This document shows positions 1 to 7,037 of a DNA stretch of 13,723 nucleotides, piece after piece. Source of the DNA: Desulfuromusa sp. Its GTDB lineage: Bacteria; Desulfobacterota; Desulfuromonadia; Desulfuromonadales; Geopsychrobacteraceae. A program made the position numbers and the translations under genes. The notes below the pieces were generated by a model. It had not been told where the DNA came from and did not search any database. It was given only the letters and a program-made list of their open reading frames with translations. The stretch's first letter is position 1; each line of letters begins with the position of its first letter. The DNA lies in the NCBI GenBank assembly GCA_021157505.1, contig JAGGWI010000166.1, forward strand, positions 1 through 13,723, in the 5' to 3' direction.

Positions 1-611
1 ACATCCAGCAGTGAATCAGCAGCCTCTCTTTCCAGGCCTGGATCAAACCATGTCTGTGTCCAGACAACTTTCACGCTTGCCTCGGGATTAACTTCGCGGA
101 CACCCAGAGTGAAAGCATTGATTCCGCGGATAACCTCAGGAATGGGATAAGCCGCTACATAACCAATGATATTAGATTTTGTCATTGCGCCGGCAACAAT
201 ACCGGAAAGATATTTGCCCTGATAGAAACGGCCGAAATAGTTACCCATATTTTCTGACATTTTGTAACCGGAACAGTGTTCAAAAGCGACATCCTTAAAT
301 CTTTTGGCCACATCAAGAGTTGGATCCATAAAGCCGAAGCTGGTCGTAAAGATAAGATTGTAGCCTTTATTCGCCAGCCCCATGATGACTCTGGTCGCAT
401 CAGCACCTTCCGGAACCGATTCAATAAAAGTGGTCTTTTTGACGAAAGGGAGCTTTTCCATTTCGATCCGACCTAGATCGTGAGCAAAAGTCCAGCCACC
501 ATCACCAACCGGGCCCACATAAACAAATGCGGCCTTAATATCTTTTGCACCAGCGACTGAGGCAAAAGATACTGCTAATAACACTAAAAATAACAAAGCC
601 ATCTTCTTCAT
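1..611 (-). CDS. BMP-family ABC transporter substrate-binding protein (3' end outside window)
   Basis: The minus strand reads in frame from an ATG at 611 to the left edge, giving about 203 residues with no stop. The start is preceded by a strong AGGAGG Shine-Dalgarno. The N-terminus (MKKMALLFLVLLAVSFASVAGA) is a typical Sec signal peptide ending in an Ala-X-Ala-like site; I see no lipobox cysteine, so the product is probably a soluble periplasmic protein. The mature part begins KDIKAAFVYVGPVGDGGWTF, followed by AHDLGR, the hallmark start of the Bmp/PnrA/Med family (ABC uptake of nucleosides or related small molecules). Family members are usually about 330-360 residues, so roughly the last 40% is missing. 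The partner ATPase and permease genes would be expected beyond the left edge. A cupin gene lies 65 bp upstream on the same strand. The ligand cannot be read from this fragment. Confidence 0.9.
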   Translation of the reverse strand, partial: MKKMALLFLVLLAVSFASVAGAKDIKAAFVYVGPVGDGGWTFAHDLGRIEMEKLPFVKKTTFIESVPEGADATRVIMGLANKGYNLIFTTSFGFMDPTLDVAKRFKDVAFEHCSGYKMSENMGNYFGRFYQGKYLSGIVAGAMTKSNIIGYVAAYPIPEVIRGINAFTLGVREVNPEASVKVVWTQTWFDPGLEREAADSLLD

Positions 612-676
612 TGTCGTTCTTCCTCCTGGTTAAGTTTGAGCAGAATGGAAAATCTTAAAAAGAATTTTCAATGTAT

Positions 677-1027
677 TTATTCGTAAGCAACCGGGACGGC
701 ACAGATCATCTTGAAGTCTTCGGTTGCTGAAACATTCCGATACTGATGTTTTTCATTCGGCTCAACCAGAGAAAAATCTCCCGCCTTGACCGGATGGAGT
801 TCTCCCGCTTCATTCACCAGAGCTCCCTCCCCCTGAATAATATAGTTCAGATGTTCTGAATCGTGGATATGGTAGGGAGTGTGACCACCGGGAACAACTG
901 TGAACACTCGAAAAGAAAAATTCGGGACACCGTCAGCGACCCCCAGCGGGACCTGCTTGGTGACACCAACGGCTCCAGCCATCTGCATCGGGGCAGAAGG
1001 GATCTGTTCCAGCGAGGTAATTTTCAT
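677..1027 (-). CDS. Small single-domain cupin protein
   Basis: This encodes 116 residues starting MKITSLEQIPSAPMQMAGAV. An upstream in-frame ATG at 1162 would add 45 residues that look unlike a cupin, and only the ATG at 1027 has a well-placed GGAG seven bases upstream, so I chose 1027. Cupin motif 1 is visible as GGHTPYHIHDSEHLNYIIQG, with the two HxH metal ligands and an Glu-His pair after them. Motif 2 is GDFSLVEPNEKHQYRN, keeping the final His and Asn. The length matches one beta-barrel domain of the cupin_2 type. Such proteins are metal-binding enzymes or small-molecule binders; no specific reaction can be assigned. It is 65 bp upstream of the BMP-type binding protein on the same strand and may be co-transcribed with it, which hints at a shared substrate but does not prove it. 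Confidence 0.85.
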   Translation of the reverse strand: MKITSLEQIPSAPMQMAGAVGVTKQVPLGVADGVPNFSFRVFTVVPGGHTPYHIHDSEHLNYIIQGEGALVNEAGELHPVKAGDFSLVEPNEKHQYRNVSATEDFKMICAVPVAYE

Positions 1028-1034
1028 AAAATAT

Positions 1035-1038
1035 CTCC
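1035..1038 (-). promoter_or_regulatory. Shine-Dalgarno deciding the cupin start
   Basis: On the minus strand GGAG lies seven bases before the ATG at 1027. This supports that start over the upstream in-frame ATG at 1162. Confidence 0.65.
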
Positions 1039-1071
1039 ATAAAGAATAAACCCGTCCAATTGAATCTGCAC

Positions 1072-1100
1072 AAGATAACAGACTCGGTTGGGAGCAACAA
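1072..1100 (-). promoter_or_regulatory. Possible sigma70-type promoter for the cupin gene
   Basis: Read on the minus strand, TTGTTG (1100-1095) is followed after 17 bp by TATCTT (1077-1072). The spacing is ideal, but the -35 box matches the consensus at only three positions. The implied start of transcription lies about 40 bases before the chosen cupin ATG, consistent with the shorter gene model. Confidence 0.3.
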
Positions 1101-1177
1101 GAAAACAAGAACCTTAAACCCTTTATCTTACTCGACCAAATTGCTATTATTCGATTTTCCATCTCAGGTTAATGAGA

Positions 1178-1206
1178 TTGGATCATTTGCAACTGCCATA
1201 TCTAAT
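1178..1206 (+). promoter_or_regulatory. Possible sigma70-type promoter for the bd-like/octahaem operon
   Basis: TTGGAT (1178-1183), a 17-bp spacer and TCTAAT (1201-1206) precede the ATG at 1242 by about 35 bases. The -10 box has five of six consensus matches and the -35 box four. The rest of the 214-bp divergent region is AT-rich; I saw no clear inverted-repeat operator in it. Confidence 0.35.
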
Positions 1207-1241
1207 AATTATCGCCACCATAACCACCAGGAGGAAAATCG

Positions 1242-2315
1242 ATGAATCCTGCCGCACTGATTCCCACACCTGACGCCATTTCTGTTCCCTGGGGATGGTT
1301 CTATATTCTGCTGATGCTCACCTTTCTGCTGCATATTCTGGTGATGAACGCCATGCTTGGTGGCGGGATTATTGCCCTGATCAGTTCCTTTCGTGGCGGC
1401 GATCAAAACACCCTTCTGTGCAAAGAATTTGGCTACAAATGGCCCTATACCATTGCTTTTGCCGTCAATATGGGGGTGGCCCCGCTGCTGTTCATGCAGG
1501 TACTTTACGGTCAGTTCATCTATACCAGTTCGGTGTTGATGGCAGTCTGGTGGTTTTCCATTTTTGGTCTGCTGATTCTCGCCTATTACGGGGCCTATAT
1601 CTACGACTTTAAGTTTGAGACATTGGGCAGCTCGCGTATCTTTGTGTTGGGATTTTCGGTTCTCAGTCTGCTCTATATCGGCTTTTTGTTCAGCAACAAC
1701 ATGACCCTGATGATGCAACCGGAAAAGTGGCAAGCCTATTTCAACAACCCGGATGGAACCTTACTCAATCTGAGCGATCCCTCTCTGCTCCCACGCTACC
1801 TCCACTTTGTCGTCGGCTCTGTTGCCGTTGCCGGATTGTTCCTTGCTCTGGTCGGACACTTCCATTTCACCAAAAGTTCAGTTGATCGCGAATCTCTGAT
1901 TTCTAAAGGAATGACGTACTTTACCTACGCCACCGTGGTCCAGATTCTTGTCGGCTGCTGGTTCCTTATGGCACTACCCAAAAAAGTGATGATGGTTTTC
2001 ATGGGTGGCAACATTTATGGAACAGGGCTGCTGCTACTGGGAATCACTCTGGGAGTTGTGGTGCTCTATTTCGGCTATAAAAAACGGGTGATTATGGCAT
2101 CGGTTATCACGCTGGTGACACTCATCGCGATGATATTCATCCGCGATCTGGTACGGATAGCCTACCTGGAGCCCTATTTTCAGCTTTCCGATCTGGTTGT
2201 GGAACCAGAATATTCACCCTTGATTTTTTTCCTGGTGACTTTTGTCCTCGGGTTAGTCCTGATTGGATACATGCTTAAACTTGCCTTTGGCTGCCGCAAG
2301 GAGGTGTCAAAATGA
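1242..2315 (+). CDS. CydA-like (CydA'-type) membrane subunit, nine helices, no haem c
   Basis: This encodes 357 residues with AGGAGG seven bases before the ATG. I count nine hydrophobic helices (roughly 17-50, 68-93, 96-122, 132-152, 183-208, 222-246, 252-278, 282-303, 324-348), the number found in cytochrome bd subunit I. Helix 1 has HILVMNAMLGGG, placing His31 where CydA has its N-terminal active-site haem ligand (E. coli His19). Helix 5 has PRYLHFVVGSVAVAGLF, where His188 fits the b558 ligand His186. Helix 3 (AVWWFSIFGLLILAYY) lacks the glutamates expected in catalytic CydA. There is no quinol-binding Q-loop after helix 6. The protein aligns with the membrane part of the next gene, including a shared FIR[DE] motif, so the two are paralogues. 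The ORFs overlap by 4 bp, implying translational coupling and a heterodimer. The family call rests on motif comparison from memory, and the function is inferred. Confidence 0.7.
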   Translation: MNPAALIPTPDAISVPWGWFYILLMLTFLLHILVMNAMLGGGIIALISSFRGGDQNTLLCKEFGYKWPYTIAFAVNMGVAPLLFMQVLYGQFIYTSSVLMAVWWFSIFGLLILAYYGAYIYDFKFETLGSSRIFVLGFSVLSLLYIGFLFSNNMTLMMQPEKWQAYFNNPDGTLLNLSDPSLLPRYLHFVVGSVAVAGLFLALVGHFHFTKSSVDRESLISKGMTYFTYATVVQILVGCWFLMALPKKVMMVFMGGNIYGTGLLLLGITLGVVVLYFGYKKRVIMASVITLVTLIAMIFIRDLVRIAYLEPYFQLSDLVVEPEYSPLIFFLVTFVLGLVLIGYMLKLAFGCRKEVSK

Positions 2316-4954
2316 ATTATCCAATCTGGGATCTGACAGTTTATGGTGGTGGTTTTCTGATTGCGCTCGTTGCTGTCGTTCACGTTCTGGTTTCACACTT
2401 TGCGGTTGGCGGTGGTCTTTTTCTGGTGATGCTGGAGAAGAAAGCCTACAAAGAAGATGACGCGGGACTCCTTGACTATGTCAAAAAACACAGCAAATTC
2501 TTCCTCCTGGTGTCGATGGTCTTCAGTGGCATGACCGGAGTTGGCATCTGGTGGACGATTGCCCTGCTCAACCCGGCCGCAACCTCCAGTCTGATTCATA
2601 CTTTTGTCTTCGGCTGGGCCGCTGAGTGGGTTTTCTTTGTCTGTGAAATCGTTGCCCTGTTTATTTATTTTTATACTTTTGGAAAGATGGATCGAAAGAA
2701 ACACCTCATCGTCGGCTGGATTTATTTCATCAGTGCCTGGATGTCACTCTTTTTGATCAACGGCATCATCGGCTATATGCTCACCCCCGGGGCTTGGATT
2801 GAAACGCACAATTTCTGGGACGGCTTCTTTAACCCGACTTTCTGGCCGTCATTGATCTTCCGCACCGGTCTTTCCTTGACCCTGTGCGGAGTCTTCGGTT
2901 TTGTCACCGCAGCGTTTCTAAAAAATGCAGACCTGCGGCAAAAGATTATGCGTACCTGTGCCGCCTGGGTTGCCATCCCCTTTACCCTGATGGTCAGCGG
3001 TGGCTGGTGGTATTTTATCGCCATCCCGGAGCCAGCAAAAACAATCATGCTGGAAAAATCGCCAGAAGTTGCCGACTATATACAACTGCTGACCTGGATC
3101 ATGCCAATCCTTTTTATCGCTTCGATGATTATGACCATCCGTCTGCCGAACAGTTTTCAGAAAGTGTTCTGTTTTGTGATTGTCGGCATCTCTCTGGTCT
3201 ACTTTGGCGCATTTGAATTCATCCGCGAGGGCAGTCGTCGCCCTTTCATCATCTACGATCATATGTATTCGAATCAGGTTTATGTCAAAGATGTTCCAGA
3301 AGTTCAAAAATCAGGATTCCTCGCTTCGGCCAAATGGACCAAATATAAACAAGTCACCGATGAAAATCTGCTGGAAGCTGGTCATGATTTATTTAAGTTT
3401 CAGTGCAGCCCCTGCCATTCAGTCGATGGATTCCTTAACGATATCAAACCAGAGATTGCAAAATATGATAGTGCCTTTGGTATGGATGCCAAACTGGACG
3501 GTCTCGGCAAACTCAACCAATACATGCCGCACTTTATGGGCACCCGTGAAGAACGCTGGGCGCTGGCCAACTATATTGTCAGCGACCTGAACAAAATGAG
3601 TGATAAAAACATGGGAAATCCGGTTGTTGAGCAAAAAGAATTGCCGGTCACCATTCCCCCATTCGACAAAGAAAAGGATGAATACGTTCTCCTATCCTGG
3701 AACAGTCAGGGGATGCATACCATCTCAGATAGCAGCCCCTACTGGATCATACAACCACCTGCAAATAATATCTTTGCCCAGTTAGTTAAACGGGGTGATT
3801 CTCCAGAAATCATAACGGAGGACGTTGAAATCAGTTATCAGGCCGAAGAGGGCTTTGAATATCCGGAAAAACAAGTCCAGTTTTGGAACCATGCCAGCAA
3901 ACTCCTCGGGACTGATCTGGCTCCCGGTGTTGGCCTTGAAGGACTAAAGGTCTCCGGTATCATGCAGGTTGAAGAAGACCATCGTGCCTTCAGCGCGGCA
4001 TCTGTTCCAGTGGTTCCCTATCCTGAAGATGGCAGTTTTAATCCCTATCCGGTTTTTACGATCACCGCCACAGACAAGGCAACCGGAAAAGTTCTGGCAA
4101 CCACCAAAACCGTTGTCCCGACATCGACCGAAATGGGCTGTAAAAACTGTCATGGTGGTGTCTGGCGGGTTGCTGGAGTAGCCGGACTGACTGACGCTAC
4201 CAGCCTTGATGTCCTCGCCACTCACGATAGAATCAGCGGCACCGATCTAGTAGAACGAGCAAAGAACGGCGAGCCGATGTTCTGCCAGTCATGCCATGCC
4301 GATTCGAATCTTGGCACCCAGGGCGATCCGGAATTACTCAATCTATCTGCGGCGATCCATGGTTGGCATGCCAACTTCCTGACCGATCGTGAAGGGGGAG
4401 AATCTTGCGCTGCTTGCCACCCATCGAACCCGGACGGGGCGACACAATTTTTCCGCAGCCACCATGCTCAATTTATGGACTGCACCAGCTGCCACGGCAC
4501 TATGGAAGATCATTCTCTCAGTCTGTTGAAAAAAGAACGTGAAGCCGGAAAAAAAGGTGCTTCAAGATTGATGGAAAATCTCCAGGCAAGAGTTGTCGAT
4601 TCAGTGGATGAGATCAAGCCCCGAGCACCATGGGTCAACGAACCCGACTGTCTGACTTGTCATGAAGAATTCGAAATGGGCAGCAGCATGGATGCGTTCA
4701 ATACCTGGACCGAGGGAGCAGAAGGGCTGTTCCGCAACCGCCATGACCAGATGGAGGCCATCATGTGTGCAGCATGTCACAGCAGCCCCCATGCTGTTTA
4801 TCCGGCAACCTTCAACGTCCTCGGAGAGAACCGGGACACCATTCAACCTCTTCAGTATCAAGGAAATGATCGTCCGATTGGCAACGATTGTATGGTCTGC
4901 CATACAGTTCAGCCCGAATTTGAGGGGCATCATCCTAATTCTTTACGGTTGTAG
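2312..4954 (+). CDS. CydA-like membrane domain fused to an octahaem c-type cytochrome
   Basis: This encodes 880 residues, with AAGGAGGT six bases before an ATG that overlaps the previous stop (ATGA). Residues 1-303 hold about eight helices. Helix 1 (VHVLVSHFAVGGGLFLVMLE) matches the CydA N-terminus in spacing, with His24 and Glu42 at the positions of E. coli His19 and Glu37. Helix 3 carries Glu105 and Glu112 (FFVCEIVALFIYFYTFG). At the b558-ligand position of helix 5 there is Phe183, not His. Residues 345-430 form a class I cytochrome c domain (CSPCH at 365; Met405/Met409 as possible sixth ligands). Residues about 455-605 form a haem-free domain beginning LLSWNSQGMH. CXXCH sites follow at 610, 658, 699, 724, 780, 819 and 860, giving eight in all. 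Many extra histidines could supply distal ligands. The haem part must lie in the periplasm. A membrane electron-transfer or oxygen-reducing role is inferred. Confidence 0.75.
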   Translation: MNYPIWDLTVYGGGFLIALVAVVHVLVSHFAVGGGLFLVMLEKKAYKEDDAGLLDYVKKHSKFFLLVSMVFSGMTGVGIWWTIALLNPAATSSLIHTFVFGWAAEWVFFVCEIVALFIYFYTFGKMDRKKHLIVGWIYFISAWMSLFLINGIIGYMLTPGAWIETHNFWDGFFNPTFWPSLIFRTGLSLTLCGVFGFVTAAFLKNADLRQKIMRTCAAWVAIPFTLMVSGGWWYFIAIPEPAKTIMLEKSPEVADYIQLLTWIMPILFIASMIMTIRLPNSFQKVFCFVIVGISLVYFGAFEFIREGSRRPFIIYDHMYSNQVYVKDVPEVQKSGFLASAKWTKYKQVTDENLLEAGHDLFKFQCSPCHSVDGFLNDIKPEIAKYDSAFGMDAKLDGLGKLNQYMPHFMGTREERWALANYIVSDLNKMSDKNMGNPVVEQKELPVTIPPFDKEKDEYVLLSWNSQGMHTISDSSPYWIIQPPANNIFAQLVKRGDSPEIITEDVEISYQAEEGFEYPEKQVQFWNHASKLLGTDLAPGVGLEGLKVSGIMQVEEDHRAFSAASVPVVPYPEDGSFNPYPVFTITATDKATGKVLATTKTVVPTSTEMGCKNCHGGVWRVAGVAGLTDATSLDVLATHDRISGTDLVERAKNGEPMFCQSCHADSNLGTQGDPELLNLSAAIHGWHANFLTDREGGESCAACHPSNPDGATQFFRSHHAQFMDCTSCHGTMEDHSLSLLKKEREAGKKGASRLMENLQARVVDSVDEIKPRAPWVNEPDCLTCHEEFEMGSSMDAFNTWTEGAEGLFRNRHDQMEAIMCAACHSSPHAVYPATFNVLGENRDTIQPLQYQGNDRPIGNDCMVCHTVQPEFEGHHPNSLRL

Positions 4955-4985
4955 ATTTCGTTGATATTTTCATAGCAGGAAGCAT

Positions 4986-5015
4986 AAAAAGGGCAGCCAA
5001 ATGGTTGCCCTTTTT
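4986..5015 (+). terminator. Intrinsic terminator after the bd-like/octahaem operon
   Basis: A 13-bp stem (4986-4998 with 5003-5015; one G-T pair) has core GGGCA/TGCCC, loop AAAT and a run of five T. It begins 31 bases after the stop codon at 4954. The matching A-run on the 5' side means it could also work on the other strand, but no minus-strand gene ends here. Confidence 0.9.
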
Positions 5016-5038
5016 GTGTTCAGGAAAGAGATTAGAGT

Positions 5039-5067
5039 TTGACAGCAACACAGAGCAGGCGTACAAA
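5039..5067 (+). promoter_or_regulatory. Sigma70-type promoter for the FadH-like gene
   Basis: A perfect TTGACA (5039-5044) is followed after 17 bp by TACAAA (5062-5067, four of six matches). It sits just after the preceding terminator and about 70 bases before the chosen ATG, so the flavoenzyme gene has its own transcription unit. Confidence 0.6.
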
Positions 5068-5126
5068 AAGATATGCAGTTTTTCTGATATTCAAGTTTCT
5101 CCATGTTTTCGGGACATACCATCACC

Positions 5127-5134
5127 AAGGAGGT
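5127..5134 (+). promoter_or_regulatory. Shine-Dalgarno deciding the FadH-like start
   Basis: AAGGAGGT lies four bases before the ATG at 5139. The in-frame ATG at 5103 has no comparable site, and the protein family begins at the later Met (MKFSEAFQIGKLQLKNR). Confidence 0.8.
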
Positions 5135-5138
5135 CAGC

Positions 5139-7037
5139 ATGAAATTTTCAGAAGCATTTCAAATCGGCAAATTACAACTAAAAAATAGATTTATCATGGC
5201 TCCGGTCAAGAGTGCCTATGGCAACCCCAAAGGGGAAGTGACCCCCCGCCACCTGACCTATTATGACAATCTTTCCCAAGGCGGCATGGCGATGATTATT
5301 TTAGAGCCGGTTGCTGTCTGTGTGACCGGCAAAGAACATCCCAAGCAACTGGCCGTTCACCTGCCCGACAGCCAGAATCAATTGAGTAAAATTGTCGATG
5401 TCCTCCACACAAATGCTACCCTCGCCTGCCTGAATCTCAATCATGCTGGACGGGCTGCAAACCCCAAAGCCACAGGACAACCTCCTGAAGCACCCTCTGC
5501 CGTCCCCTGCCCAGCAACTGGACAGACACCGGACATCCTACAACAGCAGGAGATCGAAGGGATTCTTGAGGGTTACCGCCGATCGATCAAAGTTGCCATT
5601 GCGGCCGGCTTTGATGCCATTGAAATCCAAGCAGGTCATGGCTACCTGATCCAGCAGTTTCTTTCTCCCCGGTCCAATCTGCGGGAGGATGAGTACGGGC
5701 AGGACAAGACTCGATTTATCAAACAGGTCTTTGATATTGTCCGGGCTGAAAGAGCTAAACTGGCAGTATTGGTGCGGATTTCCGGGCATGACTTTGTGGA
5801 AAACGGCTTTGGACCGGCAGAGAATAGAGTCATACTTGATCTGGCAAAAGAGTATGGCTTTGATGCCATTCACTGTGGGTTTGGCAATGCTTGCGATACC
5901 CCGCCCTGGTATTACAGCCACATGGCATTACCGGAACAAAAGCAGCTTGAGGTAGTCACCGCAATCAGAAAGCAAACCGAACTGCCATTGATCGTTGCTG
6001 GAAGAATGGGGGAGGTTGAAAAACTGGAACAATACGAGCAGAAAAATCTAACCGATTGTGTCTCCCTCGGCAGACCACTGATTGCAGATCCAAATTTTGT
6101 CAATAAGTTGCTCAATCAACAGGCTGACGAAATTACCTATTGTGGCTACTGTCTGCAAGGTTGCCTCGCCAATGTTAAAAATGGCAGTGGTATCGGCTGC
6201 ATCGTTAATCCAGGTATCGATAAAAAACCGGTTCAGGCAAAAACCATAAAATCGGTTGCCGTTATCGGAGCGGGCCCGGCGGGAATGGCAGCAGCAACCC
6301 AACTTTCAATTATGGGACATAAAGTGACCCTGTATGAGAAGAGAGCCAATCTGGGTGGCCAGTTTGAAATGGCCTATCAGGCACCCCACAAAGGCTCGAT
6401 GCTCAGACCGCTCAATAGTTTGATCAAGCGAACCGAAAAAAATGTTGGAAAGATCGAACTGGGGACAACCGTCGATGCGACTTCAATCGGTAGCTTTGAC
6501 CATTTTATCGTAGCAACTGGCTCACGGCAGAGAATTCCTGAAATCAAAGGGTTGAGTGATCAATACTCGATAACCAGCCTCGAATTTTTCGAGGAGTCCA
6601 AACCAGTCAGAGGGAAGCGTATTCTGATTATCGGTGCCGGAATGGTTGGAATTGAAGCGGCAGAAATTCTCGCCGGGGGCGACTATGAAGTGGTCATCAC
6701 CAAGCGGACCAACGAAATTGCCAACGATATGGAAATGATCACCAAAAAGCTGATGCTCAAACGGCTGGAACAAATGGACAACCTGATAATCTCTCCCAAT
6801 ACCACTCTGATGGAATTCAGCGCGAACGGGGTCAAATATCAGAAAGAGGATAAAACAGGCGAGTGGCCTGCTTTTGATACAGTGATTATTGCAGCGGGGA
6901 TGGAACCGGAAAACGAGCTCTATCAGCAACTGCAAGGCCAACAGAAATCAGTGCAAATTGTTGGTGATGCGGATGATCCAGCAGATATTTATGCGGCAAC
7001 CCAAAAGGGCTACCTGGCAGCCACAGACCTGGGATAA
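5139..7037 (+). CDS. OYE/4Fe-4S/FAD oxidoreductase of the FadH / NADH:flavin oxidoreductase family
   Basis: This encodes 632 residues, slightly shorter than E. coli 2,4-dienoyl-CoA reductase. Residues 1-320 form the FMN-binding TIM barrel of Old Yellow Enzymes (KNRFIMAPVKSAYG at the start, LNHAGR at 100-105, GHGYLIQQFLSPRSNLR at 166-182, SLGRPLIADP at 309-318). Four cysteines at 335, 338, 342 and 354 (CxxCx3Cx11C) bind a 4Fe-4S cluster. Residues about 370-632 hold two dinucleotide-binding folds, with GAGPAG at 377-382 for FAD and GAGMVG at 499-504 for NAD(P)H. The family passes hydride electrons from NAD(P)H via FAD and the cluster to FMN, which reduces an activated C=C bond. The active-site segment is QAGHGY (164-169), unlike FadH's MGSEGY or the HGAHGY of simple OYEs, so a dienoyl-CoA substrate is not assured. 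It stands alone between two terminator-like or convergent boundaries, so neighbours give no substrate clue. Confidence 0.88.
   Translation: MKFSEAFQIGKLQLKNRFIMAPVKSAYGNPKGEVTPRHLTYYDNLSQGGMAMIILEPVAVCVTGKEHPKQLAVHLPDSQNQLSKIVDVLHTNATLACLNLNHAGRAANPKATGQPPEAPSAVPCPATGQTPDILQQQEIEGILEGYRRSIKVAIAAGFDAIEIQAGHGYLIQQFLSPRSNLREDEYGQDKTRFIKQVFDIVRAERAKLAVLVRISGHDFVENGFGPAENRVILDLAKEYGFDAIHCGFGNACDTPPWYYSHMALPEQKQLEVVTAIRKQTELPLIVAGRMGEVEKLEQYEQKNLTDCVSLGRPLIADPNFVNKLLNQQADEITYCGYCLQGCLANVKNGSGIGCIVNPGIDKKPVQAKTIKSVAVIGAGPAGMAAATQLSIMGHKVTLYEKRANLGGQFEMAYQAPHKGSMLRPLNSLIKRTEKNVGKIELGTTVDATSIGSFDHFIVATGSRQRIPEIKGLSDQYSITSLEFFEESKPVRGKRILIIGAGMVGIEAAEILAGGDYEVVITKRTNEIANDMEMITKKLMLKRLEQMDNLIISPNTTLMEFSANGVKYQKEDKTGEWPAFDTVIIAAGMEPENELYQQLQGQQKSVQIVGDADDPADIYAATQKGYLAATDLG

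Noticed and set aside
646..670. AT-rich imperfect inverted repeat between the cupin and BMP genes
   Set aside because: The stem is short and offset by a base, almost all A-T pairs; I cannot support it as a terminator.
1028..1162. 45-residue N-terminal extension of the cupin
   Set aside because: It has no homology to cupins, crosses the probable cupin promoter, and a proper Shine-Dalgarno precedes the later ATG at 1027.
1179..1190. Possible sigma54 promoter (GG...TTGC) upstream of the bd-like operon
   Set aside because: Only seven bases separate the GG and GC elements, whereas about ten are needed.
1209..1733. 174-codon open frame on the minus strand opposite the first CydA-like gene
   Set aside because: It is antisense to a clear membrane protein, rich in His, Gln and Lys as expected from reversing hydrophobic codons, and has no family features.
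5103..5138. Earlier ATG for the FadH-like gene
   Set aside because: It adds 12 residues that do not fit the family start, and the AAGGAGGT site lies inside this stretch, next to the later ATG.
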